A stretch of DNA of 64,000 bases from Sphingomonas sp. M1-B02 (lineage in GTDB: Bacteria; Pseudomonadota; Alphaproteobacteria; Sphingomonadales; Sphingomonadaceae), in contig NZ_CP110679.1 in the NCBI RefSeq assembly GCF_026167525.1, forward strand, positions 3,273,501-3,337,500. The letters run 5' to 3'. Positions 48,720 through 59,378 of the stretch are shown here, one piece after another. The first letter of the stretch is position 1. Each line of letters opens with the position of its first letter. The position numbers were made by a program, and so were the translations under genes. The notes under the pieces are model-generated. The model was not told where the DNA came from. It did not search any database and saw only the letters and a program-made list of their open reading frames with translations.

Positions 48720-48842
48720 CTCCCGCTCCCTTTGGGAGCGGGAAGGGGCCCGCTCGCATAGCGAGTGGGAAGGGTCAGGGCAGCTCGATCCTCACCCTTC
48801 CGGCGCTGCGCGCCTCCCTCCCTCTCCCAATGGGAGAGGGGA
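48720..48842. repeat. Intergenic palindromic repeat (CTCCCGCTCCC type)
   Basis: CTCCCGCTCCCTTTGGGAGC hairpin at one end, CTCCCTCTCCCAATGGGAGA at the other, inner CCCTTCC pairing. Between convergent genes; may terminate both. Related in layout to 50164 and to the uvrA insertion. Confidence 0.75.
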
Positions 48843-48844
48843 TT

Positions 48845-50143
48845 TCACCGCCAGCTATCCAGCCACATCCAGTGGTTGAAATCCTGCGGGTCCGCCAGCG
48901 GCGCGGCGGAAAGGATCGGGAAGAAATAGACGAAGGCGATCAGCGCCGCGAAGGCGAACCATTCCTCGCGGCCCCTGGCCTTGCCGGCGTCGAAATGGTG
49001 AAACGCCACCGCCACCGCCAGGCACAGGAAGATGCCCGAGAGGTGGTAGTAATAATAGAAGCCGAGCGACTTGGGGATCACCGCGTAAATCGCTAGGCTG
49101 GCGGTCCACAGCAACGCGACCGCGAGTGGGCGGGCCGCGCGGGTGCGGAACCAGGCCCAGTAGCAGGCCAGCACCGCGAGCAAACCGCCCCACATGATCA
49201 CCGGGTTGCCGATCAGCAGTACCCCACGCTGCGCGCCCAGGTCCGGCTCGTAGAAATACCAGATCGGGCGCAGCATCAGCGGCCAGCTCCACCAGTCGGA
49301 CTGGTAATTGTGGGCGGGCAGGATTTGGGTCTGGAGCGCGTACATCTGCGCCTGGAACGGGATCAGGCGGGCGAGCGGGAGCGGATCGCTGGCGTAGAAG
49401 AAGGCGGGCGCGAAGGTCGCGAAATAGACGAGGATGCTGACGATGCCGAGCAGCAGCAGCCCGGGGATCGTGGCGAGGCCGGGCCAATGCGGCTGGTCGC
49501 GGCCGGCGAGCGCCCAGGCGATCGGGCGCCTGGCGATTCGGGCGTCGCGCAGGCGGATCACCAGGAAGGCGAGCCCGGCCAGCGCGACATAGGGGATCGC
49601 CGCCCATTTGGTGCCGACCGCGAGGCCGAGCAGCACGCTCCCGCCGATCCAGCGCCGCAGCACCTGCGGCCGGGTGCCGCGCATCGCCCACAGCATCAGC
49701 ACCAGCGCCCAGAGCAGGAAGGCGCCCAGGAAGACGTCGAGCATCGCGGTGCGCGCCTGGACGTAGAGCGTCTGGTTGAGCGCGACGAGGATAGCGCCGA
49801 TCAGCGCCGGCCGCATTGCGCCGAGCAGCAGCCAGAGGAAGGCGAAGGCGCCTAGCACGGTGGCCGTGCCGGCGACGGTGGTGAAGGCGCGCCAGCCGAA
49901 CGGATTGTCGCCGAACAGCAGGATGCCCGCGCCGATCAGCGCCTTGCCGACCAGGGGATGCTCGATGTTGCGCGGCCCTTCGAGACCAAGCAGCGCGTTC
50001 GCCGCGGGGACATAATGGACTTCGTCGAACATGATCCGGCTCGGCTGATCGAGATGGATCGTGAAGAGCAGTTGCGCGGCGAGCCCCAGCAGCAACGCGA
50101 CGAGATAGGGGCGGTCGTGGAGAGCCTTGAGGCGAGCGAGCAT
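48845..50143 (-). CDS. PMT-family (GT39) mannosyltransferase
   Basis: 432 residues with about ten membrane helices. The first lumenal loop has the acidic motif IMFDEVHYVPAA and IEHPLVGKALI typical of dolichyl-phosphate-mannose-protein mannosyltransferases, plus NPFGWR and TAMLDVFLG. Bacterial homologues O-mannosylate exported proteins. The adjacent GT2-GtrA enzyme would make the polyprenyl-P-sugar donor. Confidence 0.88.
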   Translation of the reverse strand: MLARLKALHDRPYLVALLLGLAAQLLFTIHLDQPSRIMFDEVHYVPAANALLGLEGPRNIEHPLVGKALIGAGILLFGDNPFGWRAFTTVAGTATVLGAFAFLWLLLGAMRPALIGAILVALNQTLYVQARTAMLDVFLGAFLLWALVLMLWAMRGTRPQVLRRWIGGSVLLGLAVGTKWAAIPYVALAGLAFLVIRLRDARIARRPIAWALAGRDQPHWPGLATIPGLLLLGIVSILVYFATFAPAFFYASDPLPLARLIPFQAQMYALQTQILPAHNYQSDWWSWPLMLRPIWYFYEPDLGAQRGVLLIGNPVIMWGGLLAVLACYWAWFRTRAARPLAVALLWTASLAIYAVIPKSLGFYYYYHLSGIFLCLAVAVAFHHFDAGKARGREEWFAFAALIAFVYFFPILSAAPLADPQDFNHWMWLDSWR

Positions 50144-50163
50144 GCGGGGTGGATAGCGAACTA

Positions 50164-50308
50164 CTCCCCTCCCTGAAAGGGAGGGGTAGGGGGTGGGTTC
50201 AGCGCCGGCAGAGGCTCGATGCCTCTGGCGATGCTCCTGGCTGCGCGCTCAGGAGGCTCGCGCCGCTCGCCACCCACCCCCGGCCCCTCCCTTGCAGGGA
50301 GGGGAGAA
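50164..50308. repeat. Intergenic palindromic repeat (CCCCTCCC type)
   Basis: CCCCTCCCTGAAAGGGAGGGG hairpin at left, CCCCTCCCTTGCAGGGAGGGG at right, with inner GGGGGTGGG/CCACCCCC pairing. Same design as 48720 and the uvrA insertion. It occupies most of the divergent gap before metZ. Confidence 0.8.
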
Positions 50309-50349
50309 GAGGTTGACGCGGGCCATGCTGCACCGGCAAAGCATTTTGC

Positions 50350-51555
50350 ATGAAGCGCCGTACCGGACAGGATCGCACGATCACCCGCAACTGGAAGCCC
50401 GCCACCCAGGCCGTGCGCGGCGGGACCGCGCGTTCGGAGTTTGGCGAAACCAGCGAGGCTTTGTTCCTCACCTCGGGCTATGCCTATGATTGCGCCGCCG
50501 ACGCCGCGGCGCGCTTTGCCGGCGAGCAGGACGGGATGACCTATTCCCGGCTGCAGAACCCGACGGTGCAGATGCTCGAGGAGCGGATCGCGTTGCTGGA
50601 GGGCGCCGAGGCGTGCCGCACGATGGCGACGGGCATGGCGGCGATGACCGCGGCCTTGCTCTGCCAGCTCGAGCAGGGCGACCATATCGTCGCCGGGCGC
50701 GCGGCGTTCGGATCGTGCCGCTGGCTGACCGATACGCTGCTGCCCAAGTTCGGGATTGGCGTGACGATCGTCGATGCGCGCGACGCGCAGCAATTCCACG
50801 ACGCGGCGACCGACAAGACCAAGCTGTTCTTCTTCGAGACGCCGGCCAACCCGACGATGGACGTGGTCGATCTCGAAGCCGTGTGCGGGATCGCCAAGGC
50901 GCGCGGAATCACGACCGTGGTCGACAATGCCTTCGCGACCCCGGCGCTGCAGCGGCCGATGGATTTCGGCGCGGACGTGGTGGCCTATTCGGCGACCAAG
51001 ATGATGGACGGGCAGGGGCGCGTGCTGGCCGGCGCGGTGACGGGCTCCGAGGAGTTCATCAACAATGTGCTGCTGCCGTTCACGCGCAACACCGGGCCGA
51101 CCCTGAGCGCCTTCAATGCCTGGGTGGTGCTGAAGGGCCTGGAGACGCTCGACCTGCGCATCCGCCGCCAGAGCGAGAATGCGCTGAAAGTCGGGCGCTT
51201 CCTCGAACGGCGCGTGCCCAAGATCAATTTCCCGGCGCTGCCCAGCCATCCGCAGCATAATCTGTTCATGCGCCAGATGGCCGATGCGGGGCCGATCTTC
51301 TCGTTCGAAGTCGAGGACCGCGCGCAGGCGCATGGCCTGCTCGACGCGCTCGAGCTTATCGACATCTCGAACAATATAGGCGACTCGCGCTCGCTGATGA
51401 CGCATCCTTCCTCGACCACCCATTCGGGCGTGGCCGAGGAAAAACGGATCGAGATGGGCGTTACCGAAGGTATGTTGCGCTTGAACGTTGGTCTCGAAGA
51501 TCCCGAGGATGTGGTGGCCGATCTCGATCAGGCGCTTGGCCAAGTCGGGCTGTGA
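50350..51555 (+). CDS. metZ: O-succinylhomoserine sulfhydrylase
   Basis: 401 residues of the Cys/Met PLP-dependent family. YSRLQNPTVQMLEERIALLEGAE, TPANPTMDVVD and VVAYSATKMMDGQGRVLAG (PLP Lys in SATK) mark it; the DGQGR following the lysine is typical of MetZ rather than cystathionine synthases. It makes homocysteine from O-succinylhomoserine and sulfide. No SAM riboswitch was recognised in the gap upstream. Confidence 0.92.
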   Translation: MKRRTGQDRTITRNWKPATQAVRGGTARSEFGETSEALFLTSGYAYDCAADAAARFAGEQDGMTYSRLQNPTVQMLEERIALLEGAEACRTMATGMAAMTAALLCQLEQGDHIVAGRAAFGSCRWLTDTLLPKFGIGVTIVDARDAQQFHDAATDKTKLFFFETPANPTMDVVDLEAVCGIAKARGITTVVDNAFATPALQRPMDFGADVVAYSATKMMDGQGRVLAGAVTGSEEFINNVLLPFTRNTGPTLSAFNAWVVLKGLETLDLRIRRQSENALKVGRFLERRVPKINFPALPSHPQHNLFMRQMADAGPIFSFEVEDRAQAHGLLDALELIDISNNIGDSRSLMTHPSSTTHSGVAEEKRIEMGVTEGMLRLNVGLEDPEDVVADLDQALGQVGL

Positions 51556-51953
51556 TGAAGGCGCTGTTCACCGAGGAAGCCGAAACTCGCGGCATCGTGG
51601 TGCGCGTGTCGGTTTCCTATCTGCCCGAACAGTCCGAGCCGCAGCGCGGCCGCTGGTTCTGGGCCTATCATATCCGCATCGAGAATGCGGGATCGTTCAC
51701 CGTGCAGCTGCTGACGCGCCACTGGACCATCACCGACGGCCGCGGATCGCGCCATTCGGTGGAGGGTGAGGGCGTGGTGGGCGAGCAGCCGATGATCGAG
51801 CCGGGCGCGAGCTTCGACTATGTGTCAGGCTGCCCGCTCTCGACACCGACGGGCAGCATGCAGGGGACCTATCATATGATCGCCGAAGACGGTTCGGCGT
51901 TCGACGTGGCGATCCCGAGTTTTGCGCTGCTGGCGCCGGCGGTGATGGGGTGA
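51555..51953 (+). CDS. apaG: ApaG protein
   Basis: 132 residues. FWAYHIRIENAGSFTVQLLTRHW and VVGEQPMIEPGASFDYVSGCPLSTPTGSMQGTY are the fibronectin-III-like ApaG core; GEQP is the family signature. Role unclear (linked to CoA/divalent cation metabolism). Overlaps metZ (TGATG) and the LysR gene (GTGA). Confidence 0.94.
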   Translation: MKALFTEEAETRGIVVRVSVSYLPEQSEPQRGRWFWAYHIRIENAGSFTVQLLTRHWTITDGRGSRHSVEGEGVVGEQPMIEPGASFDYVSGCPLSTPTGSMQGTYHMIAEDGSAFDVAIPSFALLAPAVMG

Positions 51954-52738
51954 AGCGCACCCACCTTCCCCTAAACGGCCTGCGCGTGCTCGATGCGGCG
52001 GCGCGGCATCTGTCGTTTACGCGCGCCGCGGACGAACTGGCGGTCACCCCCGCAGCGGTGGGCCAGCAGATCCGCGCGCTGGAGGATACGCTGGGCGTCG
52101 TGCTGTTTCGCCGCACCACCAAGGGGCTGGAGCTTACCCCAGAGGCCGAGGCGGGGCTCACCGCGCTGCGCGCGGGGTTCCTCCAGTTCGAGGAATCGGT
52201 TCGGGCGATGCAGGCGGGGCAGTCTTCGAAATCGCTGACGATCGCGGCGCCGCGCGACCTGACCGCGAAGTGGCTGATGCCCAGGCTTGCCGAGATCGCC
52301 CGCGGCGACGGCGAATTGCGCTTCATGCTGATCCCGGCCGACGATCTGGTCGACTTCACCGAGGCCAATCTGGATCTGGCGATCCGCTGGGGCGAGGGGC
52401 CGGGCGAGCATGAGGGCGAGGCGCTCGAGAGCGACGGGATGGTGACGGTCGAGCGGCCCCAGGGCGGGGTCGACACCCGGATCGCCTGGCCGGGCTGCCT
52501 GGCCGAGGATGCCTCGCTGGTGCGGGTGTCGGATGCCGGGCTGGCGCTCGATGCCGCCGCCGAAGGGCTGGGCCGCGCGACGGTGCCCGAACTGCTCGCG
52601 CGGGGCGACATCGCCTCCGGCAGGGTGGTCGCGGTGGGCGAGAGCAAGGCGTCGCGGCTCGGTTACTGGCTGGTCGCGCCGCTGCCGCAGTGGCGGCAGA
52701 AGAAGGTGCGCGCGCTGGTCGACGCATTGGCGGCGTGA
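51950..52738 (+). CDS. LysR-family regulator (GcvA-like), short
   Basis: 262 residues, some 35 fewer than the usual LysR. HTH: LRVLDAAARHLSFTRAADELAVTPAAVGQQIRALE; effector domain LTIAAPRDLTAKWLMPRL ... LDLAIRWGEG ... AAEGLGRATVPELLARGDIASGRVVAVGE. GcvA-like members regulate glycine cleavage or beta-lactamase genes, but the target here is unknown. Translationally coupled to apaG and to the GNAT gene. Confidence 0.9.
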   Translation: MKRTHLPLNGLRVLDAAARHLSFTRAADELAVTPAAVGQQIRALEDTLGVVLFRRTTKGLELTPEAEAGLTALRAGFLQFEESVRAMQAGQSSKSLTIAAPRDLTAKWLMPRLAEIARGDGELRFMLIPADDLVDFTEANLDLAIRWGEGPGEHEGEALESDGMVTVERPQGGVDTRIAWPGCLAEDASLVRVSDAGLALDAAAEGLGRATVPELLARGDIASGRVVAVGESKASRLGYWLVAPLPQWRQKKVRALVDALAA

Positions 52739-53277
52739 GGCGGCGGACCACGCCGATCCTCAAGACCGAGCGGCTGCTGTTGCGCCCGCGCCGGCCCGAG
52801 GATGCCGAATCGCTGCATCCCAGCTATGCCGACGAGGAATGCATGAAATGGTGGTCGACGCCGCCGCACCGCACCGTCGAGCAGACCCGCGAGAGCTTCG
52901 CGACCGACGATCCGGCCTGGCGCTGCTGGTCGATCACCGCGCGCGAGAATGACTATGCGATCGGCTTCGTCGCGGTGGGCGAGAAGCGGCAGGGCAATGT
53001 CAGCGAGATCGGCTATATGATCGCCAAGCCGCATTGGGGCACCGGCATCGCCCGCGAAGGCGTGGCGCGGGTGATCGACCAGATCTTCGATGAGGGACAG
53101 CGCCGCGTGTTCGCCGATACCGATCCCGACAATCTGCCGTCGCGGCGGTTGCTCGAGAAGCTCGGCTTCAAGCTGGAGGGCATCCTGCGCGGCGAGTGGG
53201 AGACGCATATCGGGGTGCGCGATACCGCGCTGTATGGCTTGTTGCGGTACGAGTGGGCATGGCCGCGCCGGACCTGA
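52735..53277 (+). CDS. GNAT N-acetyltransferase (RimJ-like)
   Basis: 180 residues. ILKTERLLLRPRRPEDAE start, IGYMIAKPHWGTGIAREGVARVIDQIF acetyl-CoA loop, DTDPDNLPSRRLLEKLGFKLEG end: RimJ/RimL-type. Typical substrates are ribosomal-protein N-termini or small amines. GTG start overlaps the LysR stop. Confidence 0.9.
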   Translation: MRRRTTPILKTERLLLRPRRPEDAESLHPSYADEECMKWWSTPPHRTVEQTRESFATDDPAWRCWSITARENDYAIGFVAVGEKRQGNVSEIGYMIAKPHWGTGIAREGVARVIDQIFDEGQRRVFADTDPDNLPSRRLLEKLGFKLEGILRGEWETHIGVRDTALYGLLRYEWAWPRRT

Positions 53278-53513
53278 ACGATCCCGCCCAGCGCGCGGCA
53301 TACCATCGCGAGCTGCGCGGGGTGGGCGTGAAGCTGCGCCGCGCGGGGTTGGGACTTTCGCTGCTCGGGGCGCTGCTGGTGCTGTCGCATCGCCGCGGGG
53401 TGGAGGCGGTGCCGCTGTGGCTGGGCGCGGGGGTGCTGGGCATTGGCGTGCTGGTGATGGTCGCGGCGATTTCTACGCGGATGGCGTATCACCGGCTGCG
53501 GATGCGGAATTAG
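53259..53513 (+). CDS. Small two-span membrane protein (84 aa), unknown
   Basis: Two hydrophobic helices (GLGLSLLGALLVLSH; LGAGVLGIGVLVMVAAIST) after a polar N-terminus. Its ATG lies 19 bases inside the GNAT gene end. Function unknown. Confidence 0.68.
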   Translation: MAAPDLNDPAQRAAYHRELRGVGVKLRRAGLGLSLLGALLVLSHRRGVEAVPLWLGAGVLGIGVLVMVAAISTRMAYHRLRMRN

Positions 53514-54841
53514 GGCGCGCCGAAGTCCAGCTCCGCCGCACGCCCGATCAGCCCCACGAAGCGGAGCGTATCGACGTCGCGCGCGGGATCGTTCCAGCTG
53601 CCGGTGAGTGCGTACCAGTCGCCATCCTTCGCCTGGAGCAGCAGCGTGAGGTTCAGCACGCCCGGCTCCGAGCCGCCCTTGAAGCCGACCCACTGCCAGC
53701 CTGACGCCACGTTGCGCGGGATGCCGGGGTTTTTCGAGAGGATCGCGCGGGCCTCGGCACCAGCGGGCCCTTCGCTGTTGCGGCGGAGCCAGTCCATCAC
53801 CCGCACGAGATCGGCAGGGCTCATATACCATTCGAGCGTATCGATCATCACCGGCTTGCCGTCGCGGAACAGGTCCGGCCGGATCAGCAGCGCCGGCGCG
53901 TCGGCGATCTCGCGGTCGAGCATGCGCCGCCGCCCGGCTTCGTCGAGCGCGAGATAGCGGGGGGCGAGATCGGCAATCCCCTTGAGCTTGAACATCTCCA
54001 TCGTCGAGAGGAACGGCCGGTTGCGCGGGTCCGGCGCGGCCCCGACCACGGGGAGCATCGCCTCGACCCTCTCGCGGCCGAGCGTCTTCAGCAGGATATC
54101 GGTCGCGCTGTTGTCGCTGATCGAGATCATCTGGGTGGCGAGCTCGCGCAGGCTCACCTGGGTGCCCTTGGGCTTGAGGTTATAGCCGCCGGCCGGGAGC
54201 ATCGAGCCATCGAGCGTGACCAGATCGTCCCATTTGCGCTCGTTCGCAGTGGTGGCGCGGACGAGTTCGGCGAGGATGACCAGCTTGAAGGCGGAGCCGA
54301 TCGCGAAGCGCTGCTCGGGCTGGTGGAAGGCGAGCAATTGCGGTGTGCTGTCGCCCAGTTTCGCAAGCGCGAAGCCAGTGGCGCCGGGTAGCGTGCGGAG
54401 TGCGGCGGCGACTTCGTCGAGCGTCCTTTCGCGTCCGCTCATGCCGAGCACGCGCAGCCCGGTGACCTGGTGCGGCGGCCGGGGATCGAGGACCAGCGCG
54501 ATCGACGCGACGGCATTGCGATAGGCGACCTTCACAAGTCCGGAGAAAGGGGTTTGCGGCTCGATCGATTCGATCCCGACGATCGGTCCCCCGGTAGCGG
54601 CAAGCTGCGCGTTGACAGGATCGAGCTTGGCTTTGGGAATTGCGGTCCGGAAACCGGGAGCGAACAGGGCGTCATAGTCGCCGGCGCCGCCGAGGATGGC
54701 GACCAGTTCCCTGGCCCTGGCCGCCAGCGCGGGATCGGCGCGGACCGGTGCGGCGGCAGGCGCGGGGGCGGACTGGGGCTGCGCCGCGGCCGGAAGCGGC
54801 GCCACGAGGGCAAGGATGGGGAGCAGCAGGGACAGTCGCAT
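53510..54841 (-). CDS. Class A beta-lactamase-like serine hydrolase, secreted
   Basis: 443 residues. Signal peptide to APLPAAAQ; an N-terminal region of about 150 residues with a DUF3887-like pattern; then a serine-hydrolase domain: SAFK (IGSAFKLVIL), SDN (ISISDNSATD) and KGG (FKGGSEPG) replacing KTG. The long N-terminal extension and lack of a clear Glu166-type loop argue against a normal antibiotic beta-lactamase. Probably a periplasmic hydrolase. Lies 56 bases downstream of the sigma-factor membrane partner. Confidence 0.85.
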   Translation of the reverse strand: MRLSLLLPILALVAPLPAAAQPQSAPAPAAAPVRADPALAARARELVAILGGAGDYDALFAPGFRTAIPKAKLDPVNAQLAATGGPIVGIESIEPQTPFSGLVKVAYRNAVASIALVLDPRPPHQVTGLRVLGMSGRERTLDEVAAALRTLPGATGFALAKLGDSTPQLLAFHQPEQRFAIGSAFKLVILAELVRATTANERKWDDLVTLDGSMLPAGGYNLKPKGTQVSLRELATQMISISDNSATDILLKTLGRERVEAMLPVVGAAPDPRNRPFLSTMEMFKLKGIADLAPRYLALDEAGRRRMLDREIADAPALLIRPDLFRDGKPVMIDTLEWYMSPADLVRVMDWLRRNSEGPAGAEARAILSKNPGIPRNVASGWQWVGFKGGSEPGVLNLTLLLQAKDGDWYALTGSWNDPARDVDTLRFVGLIGRAAELDFGAP

Positions 54842-54897
54842 AGACACCTCTCTGGCAGGGTTGTTCGCTACGGTATGGCAAGGGCGGGCCGGGAGCA

Positions 54898-55473
54898 TCA
54901 CGCGATTTCTCCCCGATCGAGCGCATCGATGCTGCGCTGTAGACGCCGCGCGGCGGCGCGATTGAGCAGATGGATACCCCCGAACACCGCGCCGACGATG
55001 AGGGCGCCGATGCCGGCCAGGCCCCAGGCCGTTGCGGGCGGCATCTGCTCGGCGGAGGCACGCGCCACCGCCACCAAGTATAGCATGACGCCCGGCACAG
55101 CGGGGGCGAGATACCAGCGCCAGACGCTGGCGAGCGAATCGCGTTGGGCGACAAGCATCTCCCGGTGGTACTGGAGGCTGGGCGTGCCGAGTGCGGGGTC
55201 GATCGCCTTCGGGCGCCGCTGCCATAGATTGTGCATCACCGCGGCGGTGCCCAAGATTATCGCAACGCACGCAATCCGGATGAGCCAGTCGTCCGATCGC
55301 AGCGCGGTATGGGCGAATATGCCCGTCACCAGCAGCCCCGCGGCATATTCGATCGCATCGCGGCGCCACAAGGTGCGGCGCAGGCGAGCGTCGGCGGCGG
55401 CCAGCGCGGCGGAATCGGGCACAACGGCGTCGTGATGCTGCTGCACCCACAAAGCGGAAATCGAGTCGGTCAT
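54898..55473 (-). CDS. Membrane protein coupled to ECF sigma factor
   Basis: 191 residues with about four membrane helices (YAAGLLVTGIFAH; IACVAIILGTAAVMHNLW; WYLAPAVPGVMLYLVAVA; WGLAGIGALIVGAVFGGIHLL). Start overlaps the sigma gene stop (ATGA), preceded by GGAGGAGC. Position suggests an anti-sigma or sensor, although no zinc anti-sigma motif is visible. Confidence 0.75.
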   Translation of the reverse strand: MTDSISALWVQQHHDAVVPDSAALAAADARLRRTLWRRDAIEYAAGLLVTGIFAHTALRSDDWLIRIACVAIILGTAAVMHNLWQRRPKAIDPALGTPSLQYHREMLVAQRDSLASVWRWYLAPAVPGVMLYLVAVARASAEQMPPATAWGLAGIGALIVGAVFGGIHLLNRAAARRLQRSIDALDRGEIA

Positions 55474-55985
55474 GCTTGCTCCTCCGACCGGAAGCGGCGC
55501 GCGAGAAGCGCCTTGATGCGGTGAACCTTTACCGAGACGGTGCCGCGGGCGATGCCGGTGACGTCGGCGATCGAGGCGGCGTCGAGCCCTTCGAGATAGA
55601 GCAGGATCACCTGACGATCGGGCGGCTCGAGGGCGCGGATCAGCGCGTTGAGCCGCGCCAGCAGCTGGGCCTGGCCGACCTCGGCTTCGGGATCGTCGGC
55701 CGCGAGCAGGGCATCGGCGGCGTCGAGCCCGACCAGCTTTGCCCGGCGGCTGCTGCGTGCGACATGGCTGGCGGCGACATTGTGCGCGACGCGGTACACC
55801 CAGGTCGAGACCGCGCAGGCGCCGTCGAAGCGTGCGAAGCTGCGCCAAAGCGCGACATGGATTTCCTGTTCGAGATCGCGCGCCTGCTCGGGATTGGCTT
55901 CGACCGCGCGGGCGAGGCGGGCGATCGCGGGCGCGTGCGCGGCGCTTGCCTGTGCGTAGCGCGTGTCCTGTCCGCCTGGCCCCAT
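55470..55985 (-). CDS. ECF-type RNA polymerase sigma factor
   Basis: 171 residues. Region 2: ARLARAVEANPEQARDLEQEIHVALWRSFARFDGACAVSTWVYRVAHNVAASHV; region 4: LIRALEPPDRQVILLYLEGLDAASIADVTGIARGTVSVKVHRIKALL. No region 3. It redirects RNA polymerase to stress or envelope promoters. Coupled to the downstream membrane protein. Confidence 0.92.
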   Translation of the reverse strand: MGPGGQDTRYAQASAAHAPAIARLARAVEANPEQARDLEQEIHVALWRSFARFDGACAVSTWVYRVAHNVAASHVARSSRRAKLVGLDAADALLAADDPEAEVGQAQLLARLNALIRALEPPDRQVILLYLEGLDAASIADVTGIARGTVSVKVHRIKALLARRFRSEEQA

Positions 55986-56108
55986 CGTCGTCCTGCTCCC
56001 CGGTTTCGAAGCTTTAGTCGCGGGTGGGGGCAATTGCTTACGGGGAGGTGTGAAAAAATTTGGATGATCCTCTTCCGCCAGGGGGAGGATGGGCTGCTCA
56101 GGCGTTGG

Positions 56109-58106
<1,998 letters not shown>

Positions 58107-58162
58107 TCACGGGAATCGGGCGCGCAAGGCGGGGTGCACCGGAGGCTGTGGACGAGGCGGGG

Positions 58163-58291
58163 TCAGGGCCGGCCGCAGGTCGCGAGGATGGCGGCGAGCG
58201 CGGGCATATCCTTGAGGATGCTGCCGATGCTGCGGGCTTCGCCCTCGGACGCGGTGCCAAGATCAAAGGTCTGGATTTGCTGCAGGAACAT
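58163..58291 (-). CDS. Small protein (42 aa) upstream of parE, possibly SOS-induced
   Basis: ATG preceded by AAGGAGGCGACC, one of the best ribosome sites in the window. The peptide (MFLQQIQTFDLGTASEGE then RSIGSILKDMPALAAILATC) has a polar start and a short hydrophobic helix. It lies 71 bases ahead of parE on the same strand, 55 bases downstream of a LexA box. Family unknown; there is no sequence likeness to Caulobacter SidA that I can see. Confidence 0.6.
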   Translation of the reverse strand: MFLQQIQTFDLGTASEGEARSIGSILKDMPALAAILATCGRP

Positions 58292-58345
58292 GGTCGCCTC
58301 CTTCTTCGTGCGAACGGATATAGGCTGCGATCAATGCCTGAGCAA

Positions 58346-58360
58346 GAACAAAAGAGGAAC
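58346..58360 (-). promoter_or_regulatory. Putative LexA box upstream of small protein-parE
   Basis: GAACAAAAGAGGAAC is GAAC-N7-GAAC and closely matches the uvrA box (GAACAAATCTGGAAC). It lies 55 bases before the small ORF on the minus strand and about 96 before the outer-membrane gene on the plus strand. Confidence 0.72.
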
Positions 58361-58455
58361 AACGTTGCGGCCGGCTTCTGCTGCAATGCGGCGAATGGAG
58401 CAACTCGCGGAGTCCGGCTTCGTTATCCGGGGCCTTAGTATAACCGGAGTAACCT

Positions 58456-59301
58456 ATGCGTACCCTCAACGGCGCCCTGCTCGGCGCCATCGGCCTCATG
58501 GCATTCACCGCCCCCGCCTTCGCCCAAGACCAGGAATTCAGCGGACCCTATATCGGCGGTTCGCTCGGCCACACCTTCCAGCGCAGCGACAATGACGAAA
58601 CCGTCCAGTTCGACCGTGACCTCAACGGCAGCTTCGGCGATACCGTGGTGACCTCGGCGACCAACGCGCCCAACGCCTTCTCGCCCGGCTTCTGCGGCGG
58701 CACCGCGACCAGCAGCGCGCCGGGCACCGGCTGCGGCGACGATCGCGACAGCACCAGCTATGCGGCACGGCTCGGCTTCGACGTCCAGCGCGGCAATTTC
58801 GTCGTCGGCGTGGTGGGCGATATCGGCCGGACCGAGATCAGCGACAGCGTCACCGCCTTCAGCACGACGCCCGCGAGCTATACGATGACTCGCTCGATCG
58901 ACTGGAACGCCGGCCTGCGCCTGCGCGCGGGCTATGCAGCCGGCGGCCGCACGCTGATCTATGCGACCGGCGGCGGCGCCTATGCCAAGGTCGATCATGA
59001 CTTCGCGACCAGCAACCGCGCCAATTCGTTCACCGTGACCAGCGAAGACAAGGACGTCTGGGGCTGGGCAGCCGGCGGCGGCGTCGAGCAGAAGGTCGGC
59101 ACCAACTTCTCGATCGGCGTGGAGTATCTCTACACGCGTTTGAACGACGACGATTACAGCGTCCGCGCCGGCGCGCTGACCAGCCCGGCGACGCCGGCGA
59201 ACAATCCGTTCCTGCTGGGTGCCGCCGGCACGGACTTCCGCCGCAGCGACAATCGCTTCGAGACGCACGGCGTGCGCGCGACGGCGGCCTATCGCTTCTG
59301 A
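58456..59301 (+). CDS. Outer-membrane beta-barrel protein (Omp25/OmpA-like porin family)
   Basis: 281 residues. Signal peptide to APAFAQ; GPYIGGSLGHTF, SYAARLGFDVQRGNFVVGVVGDIG, WNAGLRLRAGYAAGGRTLIYATGGGAYAKV and FSIGVEYLYTRL are alternating barrel strands, ending AYRF with terminal Phe. Two cysteines in an outer loop could pair. Function unknown; GGAG precedes ATG. Confidence 0.9.
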   Translation: MRTLNGALLGAIGLMAFTAPAFAQDQEFSGPYIGGSLGHTFQRSDNDETVQFDRDLNGSFGDTVVTSATNAPNAFSPGFCGGTATSSAPGTGCGDDRDSTSYAARLGFDVQRGNFVVGVVGDIGRTEISDSVTAFSTTPASYTMTRSIDWNAGLRLRAGYAAGGRTLIYATGGGAYAKVDHDFATSNRANSFTVTSEDKDVWGWAAGGGVEQKVGTNFSIGVEYLYTRLNDDDYSVRAGALTSPATPANNPFLLGAAGTDFRRSDNRFETHGVRATAAYRF

Positions 59302-59323
59302 TCGCTAGGCGATTGCGCATGAG

Positions 59324-59355
59324 AAGGGCCGGCGGAGCGATCCGCCGGCCCTTTT
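59324..59355 (+). terminator. Rho-independent terminator after outer-membrane barrel gene
   Basis: AAGGGCCGGCGGA pairs with TCCGCCGGCCCTT around GCGA, followed by TTTT, 23 bases past the stop. Confidence 0.92.
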
Positions 59356-59378
59356 CGTATCCACCCAGCGGAGGCGCT

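Noticed and set aside
50144..50349. SAM riboswitch upstream of metZ
   Set aside because: The gap is mostly a palindromic repeat and I could not match any SAM aptamer core.
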